From Neopestalotiopsis rosae (taxonomy: Eukaryota > Ascomycota > Sordariomycetes > Amphisphaeriales > Sporocadaceae): DNA of 64,000 nt. How positions within the stretch are numbered: the stretch's first letter is position 1; every line of letters begins with the position of its first letter. Both the position numbers and the translations under genes were made by a program. Shown here in pieces: positions 21,656-32,702 of this stretch. Under the pieces are notes generated by a model. The model saw nothing but the letters and a program-made list of their open reading frames with translations. It was not told the DNA's origin and did not search any database. The stretch is from NCBI GenBank assembly GCA_023078685.1, contig JALGAS010000002.1, positions 1,860,001-1,924,000 on the forward strand. Direction: 5' to 3'.

Positions 21656-23469
21656 ATGTTCCCCGGGACTAGACACTCACAAGCACGAGACACCAACAGC
21701 CTCTCGGAACCGAAGAACCGCATTATACTGCATTTTGTAAGATCCGCATATTGGTGTAGCCGCATTCCTCCTAGTCCCTCGTGCTAAAATTGTTGAAGGA
21801 TTATGATTGCTTCTACGCCAGTGTCTTCGAGAATGAGAATCCTTCGCTACGATCCCTGCCCCTGGGCATCAAGCAGAAGAGCATACTAGCCACTTGCAAC
21901 TATGTCGCACGTGCCAGAGGCGTCAAGAAGCTGATGCTCATATCGGAAGCACAAAAGCTCTGTCCCGATCTCGTGCTCATGAACGGCGAGGATCTGACGC
22001 GGTTTCGAGCCGCGTCCAAGAAATTATGGTCTTTCTTGAGATCCCATTCCTGGAATAAGCGAGTTGAACGCTTGGGGCTTGACGAGGTGTTTTTGGACGT
22101 CTCTGACATCATCTCCTATAACCAGCAAATACTGAATTTCAACGCCTTGGCACAATCCTTCTTTCAGTTGTCGCGAGAAGATCCCGAAAAGGGCTTCCCC
22201 TTTGATGCCACCTCCTTCTTTGGATGCACATATCCTAAAGAGTACAAGTGTCACGAAGGATTTCAACGTGACCCGCTCCTGCTTCGTTTGATCTTGGCAT
22301 CCCACCTGGCTGGATATCTCCGACACAAGTTGGAGGAAGACTTTGGTTATACTTCAACATGTGGCGTCTCGATAAACAAGGTCCTTGCCAAACTGGCAGG
22401 AACGAGGAACAAGCCCAAGAATCAGACTTCACTCATTAGTCTTGAAGATCAAGACGTGCAGGATTTCATGAATGCCCACCAGATGAGAAAAGTCCCTGGT
22501 CTAGGCCACAAAACATCTCATCTCGTTCAGAATCACGTCTTGGCTCGTGATGCAGCAGATATTCCACATAGTGAGGAACACTCGGCAAAAATTACTGTTC
22601 AAGAAGTTCTTTCCTCGCCCGACATGTCGCCAGAGCTGCTTGAGAAGATTATTAGCAGATCGGGCGCAGAAAAGGGCATTGGTTTGAAAGTTTGGAGACT
22701 TCTCCATGGAGTTGACGAATCTCCAGTCAAGGAAGCTAGTGATGTGCCCACGCAAATCAGCATTGAAGACACTTACATGTCCAAACCACTCAATGCCCCT
22801 TCCGAACTCATGCGGGAGCTTCGAGCTCTCACAACTTCGCTCGTCAGGAGAATGCATGTTGACTTGTTAGATGAGGATTTTCATACTGAGGAGACAAGCG
22901 GCCGCAAGTGGCTCGCCTGTCCAAAAACATTACGGCTGTCTACCCGCACTAAAAATAGGCCGACCACGGATAACCAGAATCCATTCAGTCGCAATTCGAG
23001 AAGTCTACCACTTCCCAATTTTGTCTTCTCGTTGAAAGATAGCCAGGAGATTATTGTAGAACGGCTAGTCAACGAGGTCGTACTACCTCTATTCAGACGA
23101 CTCCACACTGAACGACAGGGATGGAATCTTTCCTTGATCAACATTTGTGTAACCAACATGGTCCTGACAGGAAACGAAGAGGGCACGGGCAGTGGACGTG
23201 ACATATCGTTCATGTTCAAGACTCAAGACACTAGGTTCAAAGAGTTTACGGTTTACGACCAATCAACCTCCATAACCTCTCCCGAAGTCGAAGATGATAC
23301 GAGCGTTATACCCAAGCAGCTCGTGCCAGACACTTCCGATGACCAAGAGGGAATGGACGAGTGGATTGAAGATGAGCCGGAGGACGTTCTGCGATGCCCA
23401 GAATGTGGATGTTCAATACCCACGTTTGCTCTATCAGCTCATGAGAGGTTCCATATGATGGAAGACTAG
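21656..23469 (+). CDS. Y-family translesion DNA polymerase, Pol iota-like
   Basis: Two exons, 21656-21736 and 21799-23469, joined in phase 0 across a 62-nt intron, giving 583 aa. The intron splits the catalytic block: exon 1 ends I-L-H-F and exon 2 starts D-Y-D-C-F-Y-A, the first metal-binding motif. The second motif is R-L-G-L-D-E-V-F-L-D, whose R-L-G-x-D-E form is closer to Pol iota than to eta or kappa. Thumb and little-finger regions follow. The last 30 residues hold C-P-E-C with H-E-R-F-H, a small C2H2 finger resembling the ubiquitin-binding UBZ of Pol eta. Its role is nuclear bypass of damaged DNA. The ATG at 21656 was chosen because the upstream frame begins only with GTG; an overlapping upstream ORF may limit translation. 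Confidence 0.88.
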
Positions 23470-24864
23470 TACTACGAGTACGAATATATTTGCCACTTCT
23501 ACATGACTTCTATTTTTGCGAACCATATTCAAAACACTGAGATGCGGTATTTCACCATAGATGGCAGGGAAAACTAAACATTGGACACTAAACATTTGCT
23601 GATTCGTTCAATTACGGATTCATAAACAGATCACCTCTTGTGCGCTGCTAATCTAGTCCACTCGTGATGGGGGAGCTGGGAGCCCTGGAGCATACCCCAT
23701 AGATGGAGCTATGTCAGTGTACTGTTTGCCAAGTGGTCCGTGATGACCGAGGCTCGCACTACTGCGCCACTACCAAGTACGAATTGCAATGTTTATGCCA
23801 CGAATTCTATGATCTGACTCTAATAATAAACTTTGTTGGCGAGCTAGCATACTCGGCCCTTGATTTCGTCAATGCTTCTCGGGTTCTTACCAGGATGGGT
23901 GTCGGCGATATTCGACTCCCCCAATCATCCCCCGACTATAGTCCCGAGGTTCGTAGATCTACTGCCCACACTCGCGAAGATGCTTAAATTAATGTTTGTT
24001 CAATTACGTATTGTACTACGTGGGCATCTAATCACGTACATGCTCACTCTGTCACGTGAAGTTGTTTCTGTTATTCTGGCCCGTAAACCCTGAAATTGAA
24101 TACACTCAGACAGCAAAAGTCTCCGTATTCGCACACATAGCAAACGTAGCTATATACTTCCTTTTTCTTCCTTTTATGCTAGAAATAATAAAAATAGAAA
24201 TAACAAATCAAAGGGGGGGTATGAAAACGAAACAGCGAAAATGTTTATTCCTTAAATGTTTCTCTTATTTTTGAAAAAAGAACACTAGCTGGTCCATGGC
24301 TGTCGCCTTCTTGGTATATCCAGAAACATCGTGATGAAGTGAGTCGTGGTCGGGAGGCCATCACATGAACGTTTCCAATCTACGAGCCTTTGGATCTTGA
24401 AGCTTGGGATCATAGAGGAAGAGCCTGGCGAGGTCCCTGTCATCTATTCAACACTCAATGCGCTGAATTTAAAAACCTCGCATCAATTCAATATCCATTC
24501 GTCACAATTACCTGGCTGAAGACGAGCAGATAATATCACAAATTTTTGCGACGAGTCTGTTCAGTCAGAAGCAGTACATGGCCGCCACAACTGTTGGAAT
24601 CAAAATACTATACGAGCAGCCGATTGAGTTATTTCCCGCCGTGAACATGTCATAATGACAAAAACCGGAGTTTAATGATGCTGGAATTCATTTCACGGCT
24701 CCGAATCCGGAGCTGGGCCCGGGCTTACTCAGGTCCCACTTTCGGCGAGCGCGGGGTTTTTGTGTGCGTCGACCGGATCCGTGGTCGAAACACCCACGCC
24801 ACCAAACAACCTTCTTCCATCCATCTTTAGTGCTGCAAAGTGTCATTACACCGCCGTAGTCAAG
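23470..24864. other. Intergenic, no gene seen
   Basis: 1.4 kb between the polymerase and the dienelactone hydrolase. AT-rich stretches near 24050-24270. A 94-codon frame at 23703-23987 has no recognisable motif and was not accepted. Confidence 0.45.
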
Positions 24865-26048
24865 ATGCTCATCAAAGAAAGCCATGTCGATGTGCAGACA
24901 AAGGTGGATGGAAAGGAGTCCTCCATGAGTATGGAATAGTCCGAGATCCTGTAGCTTGTCAAGGTGCACCAGTTGACCAGCCTCGCAGGGATCTTTCTCT
25001 TCCACCCCACCATTCCTCAATATCCCAATGCGTAGGTCAAAAGACTGCAGCTGTCTTGTGTGAGCTTTGGAACGTATGCTGACCCTTGAAATAGACGATT
25101 CCCGGGTGTCGCTGTCTTCAGCGAGATCTATCAAGGTAAATGCACGCCTTCGAGAGAAGAGTCTTTGATCTTCGACGTATCCATCTGCACCTGGCTGACT
25201 CCAGGAAGTGACTGGACCGGTGGCCAGATTCGCTCGCCAGATTGCAGGACAGGGCTACATCGTTGCTGCCCCATCGTCATACCACGACTTTACTGGACCA
25301 GAGCCTCTTGCCTACGATGTCCCTGGCACGGATGCTGGAAATGAGTGGAAAGTGAAGAAGGTATGCCGATACAGACCCGCAAAGCGTTCTGGCACAGTCG
25401 CTGACAGTTTGGTTCATGGCCTGTAGACACTTCAGTCCTACGATGAGGACTCTTACAAGACGGTAGACTATCTTCTCAGCTTGCCCACCTGCACCGGTCG
25501 GATTGGTGTGACGGGCATGTGCTTGGGCGGCCACTTGGCTCTTCGGGCAGCGGTACGGAGCCCTACCCATTTGCAGAAATCAGCAACGATTCGTACTGTC
25601 CCTTTTACTAAACCATCTACAGTTGGATCCCCGAGTGCACGCTTGCACAGCCTACTTTGCCACCGACGTGCACAGCCGAACCCTGGGCCCGTACGAGAGC
25701 GCCAACACGTCGGCCACGGCGCCGGCCAACAGCAACCACACCATTGACAAGCTCGGAGAGCTCCAGGGTGAGGTCGCCATGATCTTTGGGCTCAAGGACA
25801 CGCACGTCCCGGACGCCGGGCGCGACCTAATCCGGCTGAAGCTGCGCGAGGCGGGCGCCGTCTTTAGCTTTTACGAGTTCGCCTGGGCTCAGCACGCCTT
25901 CATCCGCGACGAGCTCAGTAAGGGCCGTTATGATCCTGCCATTACCAAGGTCTGTTTTGAGGTTTTGCTCGAGCTGTTTGCTCGCGCGCTCAAGACGGAT
26001 CTGGGCCCCAAGGATGGAACGCCCGAGAAAGTTGAGCACGTCTGTTGA
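24865..26048 (+). CDS. Dienelactone hydrolase family protein
   Basis: Six exons: 24865-24928, 24989-25031, 25095-25135, 25209-25360, 25427-25552 and 25623-26048, giving 283 aa. Every junction keeps the frame; the acceptor at 25208 (...GGAAG) rather than 25204 was required by phase. The alpha/beta-hydrolase triad is visible: Cys in the nucleophile elbow G-M-C-L-G-G-H, Asp in G-L-K-D-T-H-V-P, and His in A-W-A-Q-H-A-F. The order and spacing fit carboxymethylenebutenolidase, which opens dienelactones in aromatic ring breakdown, but many fungal members act on other small esters. No targeting signal is seen, so it is probably cytosolic. Exons 2 and 3 are short (43 and 41 nt). The last exon is much GC-richer than the rest. 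There is no catabolic cluster around it. Confidence 0.9.
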
Positions 26049-27378
26049 AAAGCTCGTGAATGTAGCTACTCCTACATCAAATAGACTAGAGACACTCGAG
26101 AATTGCAGTCAGTGTTTCCGTGACTACGATTTCATGCTCAGGTAGCAAAGTAATCAGTCTTGAATTGCAGTGCATCATCGAAATGTCACGTGCTGGCAAG
26201 GAACATTCCTCGAGTATAGACCCCAACGAATAATAAATGTGACAATACTGTCGGACCGAGTCATAACGTCACAGTGTCTTCCACGTGTCGTGTCAGCATA
26301 TCCGACTACTGCAGTCGCGCAACTACATGCTTTCCAGTAGCACAGAATGCAACCAATATCGAGTTCTAGGACAACCACGGGTACCACATATGCACACCAG
26401 ATACGTGGTGGCTGTCACCGATTTTGTTAATTGCCTGGCATACATAGCCAGTACTACACAATAGTATGCGACAGGCAACCCTTGCAGCGTGCTCATGCAA
26501 GATCCGTTGTCTCTATTTTCATATTATTCTGACTAAGCATTCGCAAAATTGGGTTGGAACAGCGTCTCGCCGTCGCAGAAATCGCCATAGACTCGTCAGT
26601 ATAGAATTCGAGCCATTCACTTCTCTTTCTCGGTCGCTTTCTTGGCACAATAAGATCTAGATCTATCTGGAAAAGAGAGATAAAAAATAACCTTGCAGAT
26701 AGAGTGACATGACGTACGGTAGAATCGGCAATGATTAGAGATGCAACGCTGAACTGACGAATTGCTATTCGAAAATCTGCGACACTATTCTACGGCGGTC
26801 GATCAGGTTGGAAATTTTCCACTTATTCGCCTCCTTTGACATATGCGCGCGCATAGAGGGCAGAGGGGGAATACGTACTGCACCTGTTTCCGGAGGGAAC
26901 TTGGCGGGCATTTGGCGGGCTGCACAGCACTGGACGCCGGATGCCTTGCATTGTGCAGGGGCTGAGCTGAAAGTCACAGAGCCAGATAGAAAGAAAGGAA
27001 AAAAGCCTGACCCAGGCCCCCCCCAGTCAGCAATTGGATAGGTTGCCTGAGAGATGCAAAAAGAGAGCGAGAGAATGTGGGTCTCGACAAAAAATCCACT
27101 TCTTTGGGGCTACGACTTAGTTCGATAGACGTCACCGCCCGGGCCATGGCGGGGTCGTAGATGGTTCTACGACACTCTTTCGAAAGCTCTCATTGTGTCG
27201 CAGAGCTCTGTAAAGATTGGGAAATTCAGCAGGGACGCGGTAATTTTGGAGGAGACGAAATGCGGAAGAGTAGAGCAGTAGAATAGACGAGAAAATTGAA
27301 GAATGCTTTAGCTGTTTCTGGAAGTTTGTAGACCGAATTGGGCGTTTGCAGGCGTTTCTGGTGAATGCGATCCTTTAG
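26049..27378. other. Intergenic upstream of hsp70
   Basis: About 1.3 kb of flanking DNA. No gene is supported. The right part grades into the hsp70 promoter and contains a partial heat-shock element, TTC-nn-GAA, at 27316-27323. Confidence 0.45.
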
Positions 27379-27393
27379 ATTCTGGAAGATTCT
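27379..27393 (+). promoter_or_regulatory. Heat-shock element upstream of hsp70
   Basis: TTC at 27380, GAA at 27385 and TTC at 27390 form three perfect alternating nTTCn/nGAAn units, the binding site of trimeric heat-shock factor. It lies 292 bp upstream of the hsp70 start. A second, incomplete site begins at 27316. Confidence 0.8.
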
Positions 27394-27684
27394 CCATTCA
27401 ATACCTCAGGTGGGGCAATTCTTTTCCTGCCACTGCCTTGCCTACTTATGAAGAGCCTGACTGCAGGACCGAAACTCTTTCCTTCCATCATTCACTTCTC
27501 AATCATCCATCAAACAAACAAACGAATACAAAAAGTTGTCCTCCAGTCACAAGGACCTTTTTTCTACCACTTTTTCTACATCTTCAACACATTTCCCCAC
27601 GCATTCGCCTAAGTAGAAAGGCACACCTCTAATTTTCCTGAATACCCTCTACACACACATTCACATCACACACCAACCGCCATC

Positions 27685-29896
27685 ATGGTTGCAGCAGTTG
27701 GAATCGATTTGTGAGTATTCTCAACAACTCAATTTCATTCTTTCCATCTATAGCAGTTGCTAACTATTTTCCCAGGGGTACCACCTACTCGTGTGTCGGT
27801 GTCTTCCGTGACGACCGCATCGAGATTATCGCCAACGGTAAGTCCCACAATCCCCAGATTTTTCCCAAACGTCATTAAGCGACAGCGCGCTAACTTTATT
27901 CTCAACAGACCAGGGTAACCGCACCACTCCCTCTTTCGTTGCTTTCACAGATACCGAGCGTCTGATCGGAGATGCCGCCAAGAACCAGGTCGCCATGAAC
28001 CCGGCCAACACGGTCTTCGACGCCAAGCGTCTGATCGGCCGTAAGTTCAGCGACCAGGAGGTTCAGGCTGATATGAAGCACTTCCCCTTCAAGGTCATCG
28101 ACAAGGCTGGCAAGCCCAACGTCGAGGTTGAGTACAAGGGCGAGAGCAAGACCTTCACCCCCGAGGAGATCTCCTCCATGATCCTCATCAAGATGCGCGA
28201 GACCGCCGAGTCTTACCTCGGTGGCACCGTTACCAACGCTGTCATCACCGTCCCCGCCTACTTCAACGACTCGCAACGTCAGGCTACCAAGGACGCCGGT
28301 CTCATCTCCGGTCTCAACGTTCTCCGTATCATCAACGAGCCCACCGCTGCCGCTATCGCCTACGGTCTTGACAAGAAGGCCGAGGGTGAGCGCAACGTCC
28401 TGATCTTCGATCTGGGTGGTGGTACTTTCGATGTCTCCCTTCTGACCATTGAGGAGGGTATCTTCGAGGTCAAGTCCACCGCTGGTGACACTCACTTGGG
28501 TGGTGAGGATTTCGACAACCGCCTGGTCAACCACTTCGTCAAGTAAGTTTCAATCCTACAAATTCTATTCCAGTTGAACATACACTAACATGTTTATAGC
28601 GAGTTCAAGCGCAAGAACGTAAGCAAAGAGAACCACTCCAATACCCCTCTAACAAGACATACAGATGCTAACATGATTGATTTACAGAAGAAGGATCTGT
28701 CCACCAACGCCCGCGCTCTGCGCCGTCTCCGCACCGCTTGCGAGCGTGCCAAGCGTACCCTCTCTTCGTCTGCTCAGACTTCCATTGAGATCGACTCTCT
28801 CTTCGAGGGTGTCGACTTCTACACCTCCATCACTCGTGCTCGTTTCGAGGAGCTCTGCCAGGACCTCTTCCGCTCTACCCTGCAGCCCGTCGACCGTGTC
28901 TTGGCCGATGCCAAGATCGACAAGTCCCAGGTCCACGAGATCGTCCTGGTCGGAGGTTCCACCCGTATTCCCCGTGTCCAGAAGCTCATCACCGACTACT
29001 TCAACGGAAAGGAGCCCAACAAGTCCATCAACCCCGATGAGGCTGTTGCCTACGGTGCTGCCGTCCAGGCCGCTATCCTCAGCGGTGACACTTCCAACAA
29101 GTCCACCAACGAGATCCTGCTGCTCGACGTTGCCCCTCTGTCCCTGGGTATCGAGACCGCTGGTGGTATGATGACCAAGCTCATTCCCCGTAACACCACC
29201 ATCCCCACCAAGAAGTCCGAGGTCTTCTCTACCTTCTCCGACAACCAGCCCGGTGTCCTCATCCAGGTCTACGAGGGTGAGCGTCAGCGCACCAAGGACA
29301 ACAACCTGCTCGGAAAGTTCGAGCTTACTGGCATTCCCCCCGCCCCCCGTGGCGTTCCCCAGATTGAGGTTACCTTCGACCTGGACGCCAACGGTATCAT
29401 GAACGTCTCCGCCGTTGAGAAGGGTACTGGCAAGTCCAACAAGATTGTCATCACCAACGACAAGGGCCGCCTGTCCAAGGAGGAGATTGAGCGCATGCTC
29501 AGCGAGGCTGAGAAGTACAAGGAGGAGGATGAGGCCGAGGGCAAGCGTGTCGCTGCCAAGAACGGTCTTGAGTCCTACGCTTACTCTCTCCGCAACACTC
29601 TCTCCGACCCCAAGGTCGAGGAGCAGCTTGACGCCTCCGACAAGGAGACCCTCAAGACTGAGATTGACAAGTGCGTTGCCTGGTTGGACGACAGCCAGCA
29701 GGCTACCCGCGAGGAGTACGAGGAGCGCCAGAAGGAGCTTGAGGGTATTGCCAACCCCATCATGATGAAGTTCTACGGTGCTGGTGGTGCCCCTGGCGGC
29801 ATGCCTGGCGGTGCTCCCGGTGGCTTCCCTGGTGCTGGCGGTGCTGCCCCCGGCGCCGGCGGCGACGATGGCCCCACCGTCGAGGAGGTCGACTAA
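27685..29896 (+). CDS. hsp70: Cytosolic heat-shock protein Hsp70 (Ssa type)
   Basis: Five exons: 27685-27710, 27776-27837, 27909-28542, 28600-28618 and 28688-29896, giving 649 aa. The protein opens V-G-I-D-L-G-T-T-Y-S-C-V (phosphate-binding loop 1, built across intron 1). It has [12 protein letters not shown] and V-G-G-S-T-R-I-P in the ATPase domain, the substrate-binding domain, a G-G-A-P-rich C-terminal segment and the terminal E-E-V-D that binds TPR co-chaperones. The absence of a presequence and of an ER-retention signal, together with E-E-V-D, places it in the cytosol/nucleus. Strong codon bias toward C-ending codons suggests high expression and produces long meaningless antisense frames. 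Exon 4 is only 19 nt. A perfect heat-shock element upstream implies Hsf1 control. Confidence 0.98.
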
Positions 29897-30495
29897 ATGG
29901 CTTGTCCCAATTATACCCCCTCTGCTTTCTGTTTCGGCGTTCTTCCGGTGTTTTCGACACAATGGATGGAAATGGCATTTGCTTTAGAGTTTTCACGTAA
30001 TGATGATACAGGACAAAAAGTTGCGACATGATGCATGGATGTAGTTTAGATGCGCATCCGATGAACAATATAATATTTCATAAAAACTTCCTCTTCCTAC
30101 AGTTTGAACTGTGACATTGTTGTATAATAAAGAATTACTCGAAGACCTCATTACAATTTGATATGTTGAAGTACTCTGGCACTTATGTATATATCGCCGT
30201 GATGAAGTACTTCAAGTTTTATACTGACCTCCCTATCCTTTGTGGAGGCATGTAAGACGGTTTGTACATATGCACTACCTGTGGAAAGGACCATCTTATT
30301 AATAATTCATGGCTAAAGAGAGGCAGCTTCCAGCGGTTGTTTTGTGATAATGGAACAAGGTACGAGTCTAGTGGTAAGAGGTTGAAAGGCACAAGCTTGT
30401 CGTTGTTCACAGCCGAGAGCTTTCTTACTTCTTCCTCCAACCCAGGGCCTTTTCGAATATCCATCTTTCGCTACCGTTATCTTGGCTAGGAACCC
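29897..30495. other. 3' flank of hsp70
   Basis: AT-rich downstream region of hsp70 with probable polyadenylation signals around 30060-30130. No gene is seen. Confidence 0.5.
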
Positions 30496-31359
30496 TTGAT
30501 CAAGGTGGACGTTACATTGGAGCTACTCGGTGAAGCGTCCAGCGGCAAGGGCAACGTCGACAGTCTCAAACCAAGCGTGACCTTGTCATGAATGTGAACG
30601 TGGCCACATATGGCTTGGAAAACCCCGACTGAGTTTGCGATATGTCAAGGTCAGGCAACCGCTGCTTGTGCTCGACTTGTTGATGCTTACACAGACCTTC
30701 GGTCTGTGAAGAGTGTCAACAACAAACCGGCACAGGCTACAGTGTCGGTACCAAGCACTTCAGCACAGGGCATATCTTGCGGCATGTAGCGCTTCGCAAG
30801 TTGCAAAGCGAGTGCCATGACGACCTTAAGGAATCGTATCTGGGCTTTGTCGACATCTCTCCGACGATTGTTGCTATCATGCTCGGCAGGCTGTGGCCGA
30901 ATGCATTCGTGCCTACGATCGAGTTGGAGAGGCTGCCTTCACGCCCAAGTCAGGATTCCGGCATCTATGGCCGAGAAAGCAACATCAGATATATGGAAGC
31001 AGCTACAGAGGGCAAAGGGGCAGAGATGGTCCGTAACTTTTCACGTCGGAAAGGAACTGAAGAATTGCGTCCAAGATGAACTTGACGGGAACACTGAATT
31101 GGGACCATTGTTAACCATTACTGGCAACTCATCACACTCGTGGGCCACTCGATGCGAGGACTCCGTCGAAGCAACTTTTGAAACATTATCTGTTTATTAT
31201 GAAAAAAGAGTGTTGTATTTTCTCGTGTCTATATCGATACTTTTTGAAGTAATCATCTTCAACGGCGGCGTGTTGCACGAGAGAAGTCGTGGTAACCTTT
31301 GCCTTGTCAGTATGCCCACAATAAATGTGGTGACCATCAATGGTGACTTCTCGGCATAA
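30496..31359 (+). pseudogene. Possible degenerate coding region, family unrecognised
   Basis: Several adjacent stretches read like protein but lie in different frames, split by stops. One segment (about 30506-30590) encodes I-K-V-D-V-T-L-E-L-L-G-E-A-S-S-G-K-G and ends at TGA. A longer stretch within a 180-codon open frame (30817-31359) reads W-K-Q-L-Q-R-A-K-G-Q-R-W-S-V-T-F and T-E-L-G-P-L-L-T-I-T-G-N-S-S between about 30970 and 31180. Plausible splice sites that would join them were not found. This may be the relic of an accessory gene, or an unrelated chance open region. I cannot name a family, and the call is weak. Confidence 0.28.
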
Positions 31360-31880
31360 TGGCTCGGGCTCATTGAGATACTCGCCTCAAAGAATTCGAA
31401 CAAGCAGTCGATCCCTAGTGGCTGCTGCAACTTCTTCACGGCAAATGAAACGGAACGAAACCACACAGTGCCTGTGCTCCAATTTTCGAGAGCCCGGTGG
31501 TTTGCTTGAACTTGTTCGAAAGTTGTGAACAACTTGGCGGCTGTGTCATGTTGGGCTTCAAAATGGCAATTGGCAACCCCAAGGCAAAACGATACCATCT
31601 CGTCGCCTTTGTTGGTTCTTGCAAAGTCTATCAATCAAAAAACGGCTGTAGTAAAAATCCGTAATGTGACCACTACGATTGTTTTTGGTGTTCTGATGAT
31701 GGCGAACTTTCATCTCCAATCTTGATACATTTGCATTACAAAACGCTATCCGATAGATCAAGACAGGTGTTGTGACTGACAATCGGCCAAGATGAACAGC
31801 TCACGCATGGAACATTTAGTGGGTTGTGGGAGTGGTGAGAACTCTATATTTTACACATTTATTTTTCTGTTGGAGTATCT
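31360..31880. other. Intergenic, no gene seen
   Basis: Downstream flank of EMI1 on the minus strand. Short overlapping frames on both strands lack motifs. Confidence 0.45.
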
Positions 31881-32702
31881 TCAATCACTCTTTTCCGTGG
31901 CCAAGGCCTCTTGTATCGCCCTCCTTCTCCGGATCTCCATGGCCCACCACTCCTCATCGCTCAGCGTGGGTGGATCGTACCACTGCGTAAAGGCTTGTCC
32001 CGGCTCCACCTTGCGATCACGACTCTCCCAGACGTCGGTACTGTTGGGCTTGCCACCGCCGTATTTGGCCAGCTCGCGGGCCCGGTAGTGGTCCCGAATG
32101 GCATCCTCCTTGACCTTGCCCGTCATGGGACGAGTGCGCATACAAAAGAAGAGATCGTCCCAGTGCTGGGAGCAGGAGCGCACGGCACCTTCGCGGTAGA
32201 CGGCGTTCCACTGGCCGCCGGGCGACTGGCAGTAAAAGGCGGCGTCGAGAGCGTTGCGGCACGACATGGTCGTCGGGAGGAGCGACTCGGAGATGGGGTC
32301 AAGCTGATCGGGATGCTGCCGCTGAGGCCGACTCTGCGGCCGCGCGGCGTCTCGCTCTACCCTCGTGTTAGTAGTGTACGACGAGCCCGACGACGGGGAG
32401 GGCTCGGTCTCGGACTGTGCGGCGGGCCCCCAAAGCGAGCGCCAGGGTGACTCTGATGTGGTTTCTACTGCCGCCGCTTGTTGCCTCAGTCGGCTCTCTT
32501 CGGCTCGGGATGAGGGCGATGGTCTTTGGGCCTCTTCCGAGGGCTCGCTGCCAAACTCTGATTGAATCTGTGCCATGAACTTGGCAATTTCAGGGTCGCT
32601 GTACTTTGGCTCGGGCGGTGTTGGTGCTGCTGCGGCAGCTGTTCTGTTTTCGTCGGTCGTGCCTTTCGGGGCCGAAGAGGATGATGCCCAGAGCCAGCCC
32701 AT
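31881..32702 (-). CDS. EMI1: Twin CX9C mitochondrial protein, EMI1-like (DUF3128)
   Basis: Single exon, 273 aa. The core at residues 145-240 contains Cys148/Cys158 and Cys177/Cys187, two perfect C-x9-C motifs separated by 18 residues. This is the helical hairpin oxidised by Mia40 in the mitochondrial intermembrane space. The following Y-R-A-R-E-L-A-K-Y-G region and the acidic, tryptophan-containing C-terminus fit the fungal EMI1/DUF3128 family. The yeast gene is required for early meiotic gene induction, probably indirectly through respiration. The N-terminal 140 residues are low-complexity (Ala, Pro, Ser, Glu) and longer than in yeast. The start M-G-W-L-W is the first ATG of the open frame. 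Confidence 0.88.
   Translation of the reverse strand: MGWLWASSSSAPKGTTDENRTAAAAAPTPPEPKYSDPEIAKFMAQIQSEFGSEPSEEAQRPSPSSRAEESRLRQQAAAVETTSESPWRSLWGPAAQSETEPSPSSGSSYTTNTRVERDAARPQSRPQRQHPDQLDPISESLLPTTMSCRNALDAAFYCQSPGGQWNAVYREGAVRSCSQHWDDLFFCMRTRPMTGKVKEDAIRDHYRARELAKYGGGKPNSTDVWESRDRKVEPGQAFTQWYDPPTLSDEEWWAMEIRRRRAIQEALATEKSD

Noticed and set aside
23703..23987. 94-codon frame with several cysteines
   Set aside because: No signal peptide, no family likeness, and no splice partners; length is within chance.
27902..28534. 210-codon antisense frame over hsp70 exon 3
   Set aside because: Same codon-bias shadow as the larger antisense frame.
28682..29962. 426-codon open frame antisense to hsp70
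   Set aside because: Produced by the strong C-ending codon bias of hsp70; Gly/Leu/Val-rich, no domain, and it crosses the sense intron-exon structure without its own signals.
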